Positions 25,599 through 34,923 of a DNA stretch of 64,000 nucleotides are shown here, in pieces (position 1 is the first letter of the stretch; each line of letters starts with the position of its first letter). The stretch spans positions 310,001-374,000 of the forward strand of contig NZ_JBLFBO010000002.1 in assembly GCF_047338595.1 (NCBI RefSeq), read 5' to 3'. The notes below the pieces were generated by a model. The model did not search any database. It saw only the letters and a program-made list of their open reading frames with translations, and was not told the origin of the DNA. Origin of the DNA: Nitrospira_D sp019636945. GTDB lineage: Bacteria; Nitrospirota; Nitrospiria; Nitrospirales; Nitrospiraceae. Position numbers and translations under genes: made by a program.

Positions 25599-27083
25599 TC
25601 ACCCCCATGCCTTCTTTCCTCGTTTCAACAGCGTGTTGAAGAGCGGCGTCATCTCCCGGCGAACCATGTCCCGCCGGTATCGTTGCCGTTCGGCTATGAC
25701 TCCGGCTAGAAATCCGGCCCGGACACTTGTGGAGTACTTCACAAACTGTCGAAGATAGCGTTCCGCCTGAATGGCATCCTGATGCTGGCCCAATAGATCT
25801 TGAACGGCCCGAGCTGCCTTCATGAAACGGATCGCGGGCTTACCCACCGAGATCCGGGCGAGCTCTGCCGCATAACGTGCGCGTTTGGTTTTGATCCGGA
25901 TTTTGTGCAAATCGACATCCAATGATGAAGGCCGAAGCCGCCGGACTGCTTTACGCAATTTTCTGAACTCGCCCTCAGCCAACTCGCGTATACCTATGGG
26001 AGATTCAACAACCGAGGGAGCTTGTGCCGCTTGTTGCAGTCGATGGATGAGTTCGAGGTAACGGGCACTCGTGAGTTCACTGAGCATCACCTGCTGAACC
26101 GCTACTCGTTGCGTGCGCAAGTGGGCTAAGAATTCGGCCAACAGCGGGCGATCTCGGTGAGGCAATCGGCCCGATTCGTCTATGAAATAGCCGATCTGCA
26201 CATCGAGGTCGCGAGCAGGACCCAGCACCTCGCCGAGCCACCTGAGCTCTTGTTCCAAAGACGTCACCCATGCAAGCAATAAAATAGGTCGGCACGTGCG
26301 AAGAACTGCACGGAGGCGTCTCGTGGCCACTCGTATTTGATGGAGGCTTTCAATCTCAGTACTGAGCCTGGTTCCAGGATCATGGGCCATGAGCCATCCG
26401 ACATGCTGGGCGAGCACGAACTTCAGGTGATCGCCTGCGGGTGCCTCTGCCTCAGGCTGCACCGGTGAGGTAGGGGTTGAGAGGGAGATGGCGCGAAAGA
26501 ACTTCGGGCGACCATCGTGATCGGAAGCACCTGCTTCACGCATCCGCCGTTCAAGGGCGCGAAGGGAAGCCGCATCGCCCTGCCGCTGTTCAATTTCCAA
26601 CTCACGAAAGTGCAGGACGATTGTGCCATGGTTTACGGCTGCCACGTAGTCAAGCGTGATCTCGGCGACGGGCACTCGGCCCCGGCAGACCAGGACGCCG
26701 CTTCGCCACACACGCAGGGTGACAACCGATACCAGTTTCCGATGTGCAAGGTGGATGATGAGTACATCGCGGAGTGCGACTGGCGGATCGTTCTGTGTCC
26801 CAGCTACTTCTACTTCCTGCCGATCTTCCCCCAGCGGAATCTTGAGCTGCCAGAACTGTTTCCCCCGTTCGATTCGATGGCGCAGGGTGATTCCTGCACG
26901 GGCTAAGTCATGAGCGACCGTGTCGTAATAAGTCGACGTCAGCAGCCGTCGAGGAAGCGGCGTGCCGGAGAGTCGTGGCAAGCGGAAGTCGTCGTCGATC
27001 GTCAGTTTGATCTCACGTTCAGCATGGGATGAGATCGAGGAAATGCTGACACTTGAGCTCTGCTGTTTGGGGGAACGAGCCAT
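25599..27083 (-). CDS. CYTH-CHAD domain protein (polyphosphate-associated)
   Basis: The 494-residue protein has an N-terminal CYTH domain (EREIKL as the ExExK metal and triphosphate motif near residue 24; YYDTVAHDLARAGITLRHR near 55) and a C-terminal CHAD domain (about 215-490) with repeated histidine/arginine helices such as HQIRVATRRLRAVLRTCRP and HKIRIKTKRARYAAEL. CYTH enzymes act on triphosphates and CHAD domains bind polyphosphate granules. It fits the nearby ppk1. ATG 27083 is chosen; an upstream in-frame ATG adds 21 residues. Confidence 0.87.
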   Translation of the reverse strand: MARSPKQQSSSVSISSISSHAEREIKLTIDDDFRLPRLSGTPLPRRLLTSTYYDTVAHDLARAGITLRHRIERGKQFWQLKIPLGEDRQEVEVAGTQNDPPVALRDVLIIHLAHRKLVSVVTLRVWRSGVLVCRGRVPVAEITLDYVAAVNHGTIVLHFRELEIEQRQGDAASLRALERRMREAGASDHDGRPKFFRAISLSTPTSPVQPEAEAPAGDHLKFVLAQHVGWLMAHDPGTRLSTEIESLHQIRVATRRLRAVLRTCRPILLLAWVTSLEQELRWLGEVLGPARDLDVQIGYFIDESGRLPHRDRPLLAEFLAHLRTQRVAVQQVMLSELTSARYLELIHRLQQAAQAPSVVESPIGIRELAEGEFRKLRKAVRRLRPSSLDVDLHKIRIKTKRARYAAELARISVGKPAIRFMKAARAVQDLLGQHQDAIQAERYLRQFVKYSTSVRAGFLAGVIAERQRYRRDMVRREMTPLFNTLLKRGKKAWG

Positions 27084-27440
27084 TCGCACACCACTCAGGG
27101 CAAAGAGGGCACACCTCAGTGTGGACGGGTGAGAAAGAGAAAGCAATCCAGCTAAGACCTTGTAGCTGATACGAATCCACGACTCGCGGAAAGGATGAGA
27201 TGTCGCTTATTTACTGACACTGCGGCCCCGCAAAATAACATGCCCTTACAGTGATGTGGGCTCAAAAAAGGTGGACACCTATGCATATCTCATATCTCGA
27301 GGTATGGGATGGAACGGTTACCGCAACGGAAGTACAGGCTGGTCACCATACGATGACTGCCTCAAAGACATGCCGGTGTCGCTCTCTTTAACAAAATGAT
27401 ATCCGAGCATCAGCTTTCGAAACGGCTCCTATCATTTCCT
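27084..27440. other. Intergenic stretch, no gene seen
   Basis: I see no convincing gene or clear hairpin between the CYTH-CHAD start and the CBS gene. A run of A (27266-27271) follows GTGGGCTC, but without a stem. Confidence 0.4.
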
Positions 27441-27833
27441 TCAATAATCCCAGAGGTCGTCGATGGAGACGGGACGGGGAGCGTTCTGCACGGGCACCAG
27501 CCCGATGAGCGCCATTCCTTCAGTCGCACCGAGATGGAGGATCCGATCGTTGTCCATCAGATCAGCAGCTTCCGGCAATGGCCGCCGCTCTTCAATGCCA
27601 GGAATTGGACTCCTCATGATGTCTTCTACCGGCATAAAGTAGGGCAGGTTCTCTGCGCCAACCAGTTTCTTGACGAGGTCCGACTCCGTCACGATTCCGA
27701 TGATCTGAGCTTGGCGAGTCACCAGCACACTTTCGACGCTGGAGGTCCTCATGAGCTTGGCTGCCTCCACGACTGATGTCCCGACCTCCACCGTCACTGG
27801 CTTTGCCTCCATCAAGTTACCGACCGTCATCAT
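27441..27833 (-). CDS. CBS-domain pair protein
   Basis: The 130-residue protein is a tandem CBS pair and nothing else: MTVGNLMEAKPVTVEVGTSVVEAAKLM with SSVESVLVTRQAQIIGIVTESDLVKKLV as CBS1, and PVEDIMRSPIPGI... ILHLGATEGMALIGLV as CBS2. CBS modules usually bind adenine nucleotides and regulate partners; the partner here is unknown. ATG 27833 lies seven bases after AAAAAGGAGGG; a GTG two codons earlier is less well placed. Confidence 0.85.
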   Translation of the reverse strand: MMTVGNLMEAKPVTVEVGTSVVEAAKLMRTSSVESVLVTRQAQIIGIVTESDLVKKLVGAENLPYFMPVEDIMRSPIPGIEERRPLPEAADLMDNDRILHLGATEGMALIGLVPVQNAPRPVSIDDLWDY

Positions 27834-28268
27834 GCTCACCCTCCTTTTTATTGTTGTATTGGCTTGAGCCTACCAACAGGCTGTTGCGCCTGAGTTACGG
27901 AGAGATCTCCGATCGGTAACATGTACAAAGATGGCGAGTGGTGCGTTGCCGCAATTTCAAGACCTGCCATATTACTGATCCGGTCATGAACAAATGCATG
28001 GTACAAGATGAGAAAAGGCTCTATTCATGAGCCTTTCAAGAGACAGAACACGCACTATTTGGTGACCGGCTCAATAACTCTTCCTGGAGAATGGAGAAAT
28101 GTCACACCGTGTTAACGATTCGGCAATAGGGCGGTGACGCGCAGCGGATAGATTCATTAGTAATGCTTGGGAAGCCCTACGTCTTAGAGCATGACAAACA
28201 CATCCGGCTGTGTCGATACGGCAGGAACATGTTGGTGTCTCTCAATATAAATTGAGGAGGGAAGGCAA
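27834..28268. other. Intergenic stretch upstream of a tiny membrane protein
   Basis: No ORF of convincing coding character is visible. On the minus strand CGTAACT and CGCAACA lie 11 bases apart upstream of the CBS gene (about 27880-27900), a faint echo of the Pho-box-like arrays. CTCAATATAAATTGAGG at 28236-28252 is a short inverted repeat before the tiny gene at 28269. Confidence 0.35.
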
Positions 28269-28382
28269 ATGAATATTCGGCTGCGAGCAGCGCTCTCGTT
28301 CCTAAAGTCTCTCATGACTTGTTTCGCCATCATTGTGTTGAGTATTTGTGGCCTATTCATTCGACTCAGACCCGCTCCATGA
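28269..28382 (+). CDS. Tiny single-span membrane protein (37 aa)
   Basis: ATG 28269 is preceded by GAGGAGGGAAGG and opens a 37-codon frame with one long hydrophobic helix (FLKSLMTCFAIIVLSICGLF) flanked by basic residues (MNIRLRAA, FIRLRPAP). A good ribosome binding site plus a clean transmembrane span support a real small protein. I do not recognise a family. It lies between the CBS gene and ppk1. Confidence 0.5.
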   Translation: MNIRLRAALSFLKSLMTCFAIIVLSICGLFIRLRPAP

Positions 28383-28758
28383 AATGAGCCATTGCCCGGC
28401 GATAGTCCCCCGCATGAGACTAGGCTGCTGCAGGGACATCATTGATGTCACGAGGGACCGCACTTTAATCCGGTTCCGCACTGATGGTCAGAATGAATTT
28501 CTTCGGCTGATTCCCACCCACCCAAGCCTCTCGTTGCCTTGAGCAACAACGATGCGGCTGCATACAAGCTTTCGATTGCTATCGTGGCAATGTCACCTCC
28601 TCAGCAATCAGCCGCCAGGCATCACCCAAAGGTACCCGGGCCGGGGGGAGTCGCTGAGCGAGAATCCACGACGATGGGGTTCCAGGACACATCAGGAAGC
28701 AACCGGCTGAGGCGATGGCACCGATGTTCATTCGATAACCGGAGAACACTCCTACTTC

Positions 28759-28805
28759 CAGACGAGAGTCGGCACGGCGGGTATGCCCGTCCCGACCCTC
28801 GTCTG
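28759..28805 (+). terminator. Long GC-rich hairpin, possible terminator
   Basis: CAGACGAGAGTCGG (28759-28772) pairs with CCGACCCTCGTCTG (28792-28805) over 14 positions with one mismatch, and the enclosed GGCGGG/CCCGTC lengthens the stem. On the plus strand it is followed by ACTATTTCTATTC, a weak T-rich tail. It could end transcription from the tiny gene at 28269 or be a structured RNA. Confidence 0.45.
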
Positions 28806-28853
28806 ACTATTTCTATTCACTGGTGAATCTCCTCTTCCGATCACACACCTGAC

Positions 28854-28937
28854 CTACTCGCGACCGACGGAAAACACGGCATACGTGAGGCCCAAGATCG
28901 CACTCAACAGAAATGCCTCGATAATCCATGTGATCAT
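28854..28937 (-). CDS. Tiny membrane protein (27 aa)
   Basis: On the minus strand AAGGAGGTGA, a perfect Shine-Dalgarno core, stands six bases before ATG 28937. The 27-codon frame reads MITWIIEAFLLSAILGLTYA then VFSVGRE and stop: one membrane helix with a charged tail. The size and shape recall accessory subunits such as KdpF or CydX, but no partner complex is nearby and the sequence does not clearly match either. A longer 62-codon frame overlaps it in another phase and has no such character. Confidence 0.55.
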   Translation of the reverse strand: MITWIIEAFLLSAILGLTYAVFSVGRE

Positions 28938-29191
28938 TAATCTTCACCTCCTTCCGGGTTGTGCACGACACGGCTACCAGGGAGTGTCGTCGCGTTCCCA
29001 CTATCAGACATGAAGTACATCTACTGTGAAGTTGTTTCAGTTACGTTACGAATGTGCCAATTGTGCGTGAAGTGATAACGTGATTTCTGGAGCGAGTGCA
29101 TGTTTGGGCAGTTCGGCACACGTAGCCCCCTGAGCATTGGCATTCACATATGGGAGTTGTTCGGCCGGAGAAAGAAAGCTAGATCTCCTAA

Positions 29192-29231
29192 TATTACAGA
29201 TCTGTAACGTCCTCGTAATGGTTTCGTGATC
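29192..29231 (+). promoter_or_regulatory. Pho-box-like heptamer array upstream of ppk1
   Basis: Heptamers TATTACA, TGTAACG, CGTAATG and CGTGATC start at 29192, 29203, 29214 and 29225. The last three are spaced exactly 11 bases. The array ends about 135 bases before the ppk1 ATG. Its spacing and core match those upstream of pstS and the porin gene. Confidence 0.55.
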
Positions 29232-29365
29232 GATGTAGAGTAGTATCAGCGGGTTTACTTGTCGGGCGGGATCATCGGTGCTTCGAAGCATGAACCGAGT
29301 AAAACGCATTTCTTCATTATCATGCGAGGGAACCGGTACGATGAGTTGTTCGTGAAGGAGTTGCC

Positions 29366-31504
29366 ATGACCGATCATTCTGCTGATCCAGGAGAACCAAC
29401 CACCGAGCGTTCGGAGACCAGCGAGAAAACGAGTCTGTTTTTGAACCGAGAGATCAGCTGGTTGCGATTCAATTTACGGGTTCTCGAGGAAGCGGAAAAC
29501 AAGCGGCATCCTCTCCTTGAACGCGTCAAGTTTCTGACCATTTTCGCGACGAATCTGGACGAGTTCTTCATGATTCGCGTGTCAGGCCTGCGCCGCCAAG
29601 TCGTGTCTGCTGCGGGAGGGGCCGCACCGGACGGCATGACACCATCTGAACAAATTCTTGTGATCAATCGCGAACTGGACGCTCACTCTAGCCGATATAA
29701 CACCTGCTGGAAGGAAGACATTCTACCGGCTTTACGGGACGCGGGTATTCGTGTCCTACATTACACTGAATTGGCGAAGGAGGAGAAAGAGGCGATCCAA
29801 CAATACTTTCAACGGGAGATCTCTCCCGTGCTGACTCCTCTGGCATTCGATCCGACTCATCCGTTCCCGCATATCTCAAACCTGAGTTTCAATCTTGCGG
29901 TATTGGTCAAACACCCGGAACGTGGTGATTGCTTCGCCCGCGTCAAAGTGCCGGATATCTTCCCTCGACTCGTGCCTATCCCCACGCAGGAAGATGTCGC
30001 CCTGCAACAGATGGGGTTGGGTAAGACGGGGAAGACGCAACGATTCGTGTGGCTGGATGAAGTCATCGGAAATAACCTGGACGATTTATTTCCCGGTTTG
30101 GAAGTGATTGCATCCTACCCGTTCCGTGTGACGAGAGATGCAGATGTCGCGATTGAGGAAGATGAGGCCTCGGATCTCATTGAGGCCATGGAAGAACAGC
30201 TCGATCAACGGGATTTTACATCGGCGGTTCGATTGGAATTGGACGCCTCGACGCCGGATCATATCCGAGATATCTTGACCCGCAACCTTCAGCTGCCACC
30301 GTACCTGGTCTATACCTTTAATAGTCCGATCGGTATGGCCGGCATTCGTGAGCTGTACGCACTTGAGCGGCCAGACTTGAAGGATCCTCCGTTTGTGCCG
30401 TCTGTTCCATCCTGTGTGAGCAAGTCGACCAGTCTCTTGGCTGCGATTCGTGAAAAAGATATCCTCCTGTATCATCCCTACGACAGTTTTATGCCGGTCG
30501 TGGAGTTTCTGCGGGAAGCGGCCCATGATCCGGATGTCCTGGCCATCAAACAGACACTCTATCGCGTCAACCCGAGATCACCCATTATTGACGCGCTGCT
30601 GGAAGCCCGTGTCAACGGCAAGCAAGTCGCGGTGCTGGTGGAGCTTAAAGCTCGATTCGACGAGGAAAATAATATCGAATGGGCCCGTAAACTTGAAGAT
30701 GAAGGGGTCCACGTTGTGTATGGCGTGCGAGGGCTCAAGACGCATGCCAAGGTATGTCTCATCGTACGTCGTGAACAGGACGGGATCCGACGCTACGTCC
30801 ATCTGGGCACGGGAAACTATAACGTAATCACCAGTCGCATCTATACCGATGCGAGCTATTTCACATGTGATGCAGCAATCTGCAGCGACGTATCGGATCT
30901 CTTCAACTCCTTGACCGGATACTCCCGCAATAACTCCTATTCCAAACTACTCGTGGCACCGACGATGTTACGGCAACAGATATTGGATCGGATCGAGCGT
31001 GAGATCTGCCGTCACCGCCGACACGGCGACGGGTATATCTCGTTCAAGATGAATGCGTTGGTCGACACGCAATGTATCCAAGCGCTCTACGACGCGTCGC
31101 AAGCCGGGGTCAGGATTGATCTTCAAGTGCGAGGTATTTGTTGCCTGAGACCCGGTCTCCCGGGAATCAGTGAGACCATTACCGTGACCTCGGTGGTTGG
31201 ACGGTTCCTGGAACACGCACGAATCTATTATTTTCACCACGGTGGTCAGAAGGAAGTGTGGATGGGGAGCGCGGATCTGATGCCTCGCAACCTTGACCAC
31301 AGAGTGGAAGTCATTTTCCCTGTCGAGGATCCTCAGTGGCGTGAGCTCATCATCAATGACATTCTCGCTGTCGGGCTACGGGACAATGTGCAGGCCAGAC
31401 GGTTGCTTCCTGACGGGACATATAACCGTACGCAACCAGCAGAAGGTGAAACAGTTGTGAATTCTCAGGATTGGCTGCTGACTCACTGGAAATCCCGGTC
31501 GTAA
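29366..31504 (+). CDS. ppk1: Polyphosphate kinase 1
   Basis: Ppk1 makes polyphosphate from ATP reversibly. The 712-residue protein has the N-terminal domain (LFLNREISWLRFNLRVLEEAE near 25), the head domain, and two phospholipase D-like C-terminal domains. The autophosphorylated His lies in GLKTHAKVCLIVR near 455, the second active His in NLDHRVEVIFPVED near 645, and HLGTGNYN is present. Length is normal. AAGGAG stands before ATG 29366. The flanking polyphosphate and phosphate genes and an upstream Pho-box-like array suggest induction by phosphate limitation. Confidence 0.95.
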   Translation: MTDHSADPGEPTTERSETSEKTSLFLNREISWLRFNLRVLEEAENKRHPLLERVKFLTIFATNLDEFFMIRVSGLRRQVVSAAGGAAPDGMTPSEQILVINRELDAHSSRYNTCWKEDILPALRDAGIRVLHYTELAKEEKEAIQQYFQREISPVLTPLAFDPTHPFPHISNLSFNLAVLVKHPERGDCFARVKVPDIFPRLVPIPTQEDVALQQMGLGKTGKTQRFVWLDEVIGNNLDDLFPGLEVIASYPFRVTRDADVAIEEDEASDLIEAMEEQLDQRDFTSAVRLELDASTPDHIRDILTRNLQLPPYLVYTFNSPIGMAGIRELYALERPDLKDPPFVPSVPSCVSKSTSLLAAIREKDILLYHPYDSFMPVVEFLREAAHDPDVLAIKQTLYRVNPRSPIIDALLEARVNGKQVAVLVELKARFDEENNIEWARKLEDEGVHVVYGVRGLKTHAKVCLIVRREQDGIRRYVHLGTGNYNVITSRIYTDASYFTCDAAICSDVSDLFNSLTGYSRNNSYSKLLVAPTMLRQQILDRIEREICRHRRHGDGYISFKMNALVDTQCIQALYDASQAGVRIDLQVRGICCLRPGLPGISETITVTSVVGRFLEHARIYYFHHGGQKEVWMGSADLMPRNLDHRVEVIFPVEDPQWRELIINDILAVGLRDNVQARRLLPDGTYNRTQPAEGETVVNSQDWLLTHWKSRS

Positions 31505-31813
31505 TAGCCGTCGTCATGAATGTTTGTGGAGTTTCCGCCTCTCTTCCTGCCAGCCTGCAACCGCAACAGCCTTGGTGGTCTAAGGAACGCCGCAGCGCGT
31601 GACACCTCCGTAATCAGCCGCTTTGCACAGCCTCGCCTTCTCTCTCCATAAATTGCCTTTGTCCAATATCGAGCCAACGCAGCGCTGTCGACCTGTTCCG
31701 GAAGCGTCATGGCTTACAATCTGCCCACTATAACCGGGGCAGGACATGCTCACCGATATGCATGCCTCACTGTGAGAGGCAAATGCACCCTTCGTTTACT
31801 TCACTCAGCGACT

Positions 31814-31853
31814 TTTAACGAGATCGTTACCATCAGTTGATCACTTTGTAACG
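31814..31853 (+). promoter_or_regulatory. Pho-box-like heptamer array upstream of phoX
   Basis: TTTAACG, CGTTACC, GTTGATC and TGTAACG begin at 31814, 31825, 31836 and 31847, an exact 11-base period, about 80 bases before the phoX ATG. The first and last match the YGTAACR core best; the third is poor. Confidence 0.45.
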
Positions 31854-31932
31854 GAGTGGTGTGACAGTGGTCACGCTTTCTTAGTGAGACAGAGATTCGT
31901 TGAGCTTTCGGTAGAACAGGAGGAGGGTTTCC

Positions 31933-33948
31933 ATGACGATCATCGACGACGAGGGGGTCAGCAATGAGTCGGAGAACGAACACTTTCAAGACGTCCTGGA
32001 CGCACGGTTGTCTCGGCGCGGCTTCTTGACCGGGAGTATCGCCACCGCGGCAGCTGCGTCCCTCGGCGGCGTGGAAGCGCTGTTAAAGGCCGTCCCCGCC
32101 TCGGCACAGGAGACGGAGGAGGCCGACGATACAGAAACAAGAATCGAAGGACGCGGAGGGCAGCGGTCTGCGCTCGGATTCGAAGGTGTGCCGGTCTCTT
32201 CTGCCGATGAAGTGGTGGTTCCTAAAGGCTATACGGCTGAAGTCCTGATTGCATGGGGCGATCCGGTGTCAAGCGGCCCCGCCTTCAAGCAGGATGCAAG
32301 CAATACCGCAGCCGATCAGGCACGCCAGTGGGGCATGCACAATGATGGGTTGGTGTATTTCCCCATCATCGGGTCGCAACGTGGTCTCATCGTACAGAAC
32401 AATGAATATACCGATGATGGTCTCCTGTTCCCTGACGGGGTAAATAACTGGACTCAAGAGAAAACCAACAAATCGCTCAATGCGCACGGTGTCTCCATCA
32501 TTGAAGTCACAAAGCGGACCGGGTTCCCCTGGGACTGGAAGCGTCGGCGCGGTAAATGGGATGTCGTTCGGCCTTCTCCTTTTGCCCGTCGCATTACCGG
32601 TATGACACCGATCGAGATCGGCGGCCCGGCTGCTGGCGATGCTCGGTTGGTCACGAGTGAAGACCCGACCGGACGTCGGGTGCTGGGCACGCTCAATAAC
32701 TGCGCGATGGGCTTCACGCCCTGGGGCACCTATCTCGCCTGCGAGGAAAATTTTAACGGATACTTCAGAAAGAACGGAACTCAGACCAATCTTGAGAAAC
32801 GCTACGGCATTACAGCGGCGGGCTTCGGCTACCTCTGGCACACAACCGATAAGCGGTTCCGTGTTGACGAGGAACCCAATGAGCCGAACCGATTCGGCTG
32901 GGTGGTGGAAATCGACCCGTTCCGCCCGCACTCCACTCCTGTGAAACGCACGGCGCTCGGCCGCTTAAAGCACGAGGGAGCGTGGGTCCAGGAAGCACGG
33001 AACGGTAAGATCGTCGTATATATGGGAGACGATGAACGGAATGAATATATCTACCGCTATGTGTCAAACCTACCTTGGAGACAGGCTCGGGCCCAGGGGA
33101 TCAATCCGCTCGACGATGGGATTCTCTACGTCGCGAAATTCCATGAAGAAGGCACAGGCGAATGGTTGCCCCTGACGCCGGATAATCCCCGGTTGGCTGG
33201 TTGGTCGCTCAATGACATCCTCATCAATACACGCGGCGCGGCGGATGCGGCCGGTGCGACCATGATGGATCGGCCGGAATGGATCGATACGTTCCCCCGA
33301 GACCTCACCGCGATCGCTACCTTGACCAACAACAGCCGGCGCGGAACAACTCCGCCGTCGGTTAATAGTCCAGACGGGAGCACCAGCGCCGGCTCAGCGC
33401 GACCTCCGGTGGATGCAACGAATCCTCGCACCGCAAATAATTACGGACACATCATCCGTTGGTATTACCGTCAGGACTGGACGGAACCCACGTTCGGCTG
33501 GGATATCTTTGCTCTCGGCGGTGATCCGGCGAACCCGGCGCACGGTTCAACGATCTTCGGCGACAAGTACGGCTCGCCTGACGGCATTTACGTGGATCGA
33601 AGCGGTCTGATCTGGATTCAGACCGATGTCTCGACCTCGACGATCAATGCTGGTGCCTACGCGGGATTCGGCAATAATCAGATGTTAGCGGCACATCCGG
33701 ACACAAGAGAGACTCGCCGGTTTCTTGTGGGGCCGAAACAGTGTGAAATCACTGGGGTCTTCATGACACCGGATCGTCGAACGATGTTCGTCGGGATACA
33801 ACATCCTGGTGAGCGACCTGACGATCAGCCGGGGGACCCGCTTAATCCTAAGCAGTTCAGCTCCTGGCCTGACGGTCCAGATGGCGGTCGGCCTCGGTCC
33901 GCCCTGATTGTCGTGACGAAGGATGATGGTGGGAGGATCGGGAGTTAA
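31933..33948 (+). CDS. phoX: PhoX-type alkaline phosphatase (DUF839), Tat-exported
   Basis: The 671-residue protein has a twin-arginine signal (LSRRGFLTGSIATAAAASLGG, residues 19-39, cleavage likely after PASA near 57). It has the PhoX/DUF839 beta-propeller hallmarks: NEYTDDGLLFPDG, ITGMTPIEIGGPAAGD, NNCAMGFTPWGTYLACEENFNGYF and EGAWVQEARNGKIVVYMGDD. PhoX enzymes are calcium/iron phosphatases that release phosphate from organic esters in the periplasm and are usually PhoB-induced. GGAGGAGGG precedes the ATG, and a Pho-box-like array lies upstream. Confidence 0.9.
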   Translation: MTIIDDEGVSNESENEHFQDVLDARLSRRGFLTGSIATAAAASLGGVEALLKAVPASAQETEEADDTETRIEGRGGQRSALGFEGVPVSSADEVVVPKGYTAEVLIAWGDPVSSGPAFKQDASNTAADQARQWGMHNDGLVYFPIIGSQRGLIVQNNEYTDDGLLFPDGVNNWTQEKTNKSLNAHGVSIIEVTKRTGFPWDWKRRRGKWDVVRPSPFARRITGMTPIEIGGPAAGDARLVTSEDPTGRRVLGTLNNCAMGFTPWGTYLACEENFNGYFRKNGTQTNLEKRYGITAAGFGYLWHTTDKRFRVDEEPNEPNRFGWVVEIDPFRPHSTPVKRTALGRLKHEGAWVQEARNGKIVVYMGDDERNEYIYRYVSNLPWRQARAQGINPLDDGILYVAKFHEEGTGEWLPLTPDNPRLAGWSLNDILINTRGAADAAGATMMDRPEWIDTFPRDLTAIATLTNNSRRGTTPPSVNSPDGSTSAGSARPPVDATNPRTANNYGHIIRWYYRQDWTEPTFGWDIFALGGDPANPAHGSTIFGDKYGSPDGIYVDRSGLIWIQTDVSTSTINAGAYAGFGNNQMLAAHPDTRETRRFLVGPKQCEITGVFMTPDRRTMFVGIQHPGERPDDQPGDPLNPKQFSSWPDGPDGGRPRSALIVVTKDDGGRIGS

Positions 33949-33980
33949 TGGGTGAGCCATCCGCTCCAGTTCAAATGCGG

Positions 33981-34015
33981 GTGCGGGGTCGTCGGAATAT
34001 GAGACGACCCCGCAC
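33981..34015 (+). terminator. Strong hairpin after phoX
   Basis: GTGCGGGGTCGTC (33981-33993) pairs perfectly with GACGACCCCGCAC (34003-34015), a 13-bp stem with a 9-base loop. It starts 33 bases after the phoX stop. No clear T tract follows, so rho-independent function is likely but not certain. Confidence 0.7.
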
Positions 34016-34019
34016 TCAC

Positions 34020-34382
34020 ATGACTCACTATATCGGCACTCGCGGGCTGGTGTCGCCCCCTCGTGATCCGGCTTTACCCTTGCACCGAAGCATGCTGGTC
34101 AACAGTCTCTTCAAGTACGCAGGGGACATTCGAAGTCTGGCTGACGGGTTCGCCCTTCGGTTTCTCTGCTCACAACATCAGGATGAGCGAGAAGAACTGA
34201 TCGGAACCATTGCCGACTACATCATCTTTGAAAGTCGGAATGCTCCGCAACTGATGTTTGAAGTTGTTGAGGAACCTCCAGAGAGGGCCTTTTGGCTACA
34301 AGTACGAGGCATCCGACCTGATCAGCAGGAAAGCACATCGCCGTCAATCCTTCCCAATTCTGTGCTCCCATACTTCGCATAG
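34020..34382 (+). CDS. Hypothetical protein
   Basis: I do not recognise this product. From ATG 34020, right after the phoX hairpin, it has 120 residues. ATG 34092 would give 96. The part from residue 40 on looks like a folded small protein (SLADGFALRFLCSQHQDERE, TIADYIIFESRN). No membrane segment or motif is visible, and neither start has a convincing ribosome binding site. It stands between phoX and the arsenic cassette. Confidence 0.4.
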   Translation: MTHYIGTRGLVSPPRDPALPLHRSMLVNSLFKYAGDIRSLADGFALRFLCSQHQDEREELIGTIADYIIFESRNAPQLMFEVVEEPPERAFWLQVRGIRPDQQESTSPSILPNSVLPYFA

Positions 34383-34510
34383 TGCCTTGCGCACAGTAGC
34401 CGTCCGACAGGTACCTGCCAGACTGGATCAGCCCAGGTGGCTCCCACGTGAGCGGTACAGACTCGTAATTATTTATGGTCGTCCAGCCGGCAGGCATTAT
34501 CGTCGAGGCC

Positions 34511-34543
34511 TTGACTAACTCCTATAAGTCCATTAGTCTGGAC
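34511..34543 (+). promoter_or_regulatory. Putative arsR promoter and operator
   Basis: TTGACT (34511-34516) is a good -35. With 17 bases of spacing the -10 would be TAGTCT (34534-34539). The inverted repeat GTCCA-N6-TGGAC (34528-34543) covers this -10 and could be the ArsR operator. The arsR ATG at 34546 would then lie at or next to the transcription start, and no Shine-Dalgarno is visible, so the mRNA may be leaderless. Confidence 0.4.
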
Positions 34544-34545
34544 AT

Positions 34546-34923
34546 ATGGATACACAAGATGCTGTCGTTGCTTTTGGTGCGCTGTCGCAGGAAACCCGTC
34601 TGCGGGTGTTCCGTTTGCTGGTGGAATACGGGCAGGACGGGACCGCAGCGGGAACATTGAGTGAGACGCTCGGCATTCCCCATAACACCCTGTCCTTTCA
34701 TTTATCGCAGATGAGCCATGCCGGGCTTGTCCTGTCGCAGCGCGAGGGCCGCTTCATTATCTACCGCGCGAATTTTGAATTCTTCACCGACCTCATCCGC
34801 TATATGGTGAAGGATTGTTGCCGCATGGAGTTCGCCAGCATCCGCGAGGATACAAAACGGGGCTGTTCCGTGATTGAAATGCCAACCTGTTGCACGCCTA
34901 AAGGAAAGGAGAAACCATCATGA
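34546..34923 (+). CDS. arsR: ArsR-family arsenic-responsive repressor
   Basis: The 125-residue protein has the ArsR winged helix: ALSQETRLRVFRLLVEYG, then the recognition helix HNTLSFHLSQMSHAGLV near 46-62 and the wing EGRFIIYRA. Cysteines sit near the C-terminus at 91, 92, 107, 115 and 116; such clusters bind As(III) in some ArsR proteins and release the operator. Its last four bases overlap the arsI start (ATGA). It is the first gene of the arsenic operon and probably represses it. Confidence 0.9.
   Translation: MDTQDAVVAFGALSQETRLRVFRLLVEYGQDGTAAGTLSETLGIPHNTLSFHLSQMSHAGLVLSQREGRFIIYRANFEFFTDLIRYMVKDCCRMEFASIREDTKRGCSVIEMPTCCTPKGKEKPS

Noticed and set aside
28854..28937. KdpF or CydX assignment of the 27-residue protein
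   Set aside because: Size and shape fit, but no kdp or cyd gene is in the window and the residues do not match clearly.
29046..29399. 117-codon minus-strand frame upstream of ppk1
   Set aside because: It covers the ppk1 promoter region and start with no ribosome binding site or family pattern.
31483..31710. 75-codon minus-strand frame after ppk1
   Set aside because: No ribosome binding site and Arg-rich sequence without fold; I could not support it.
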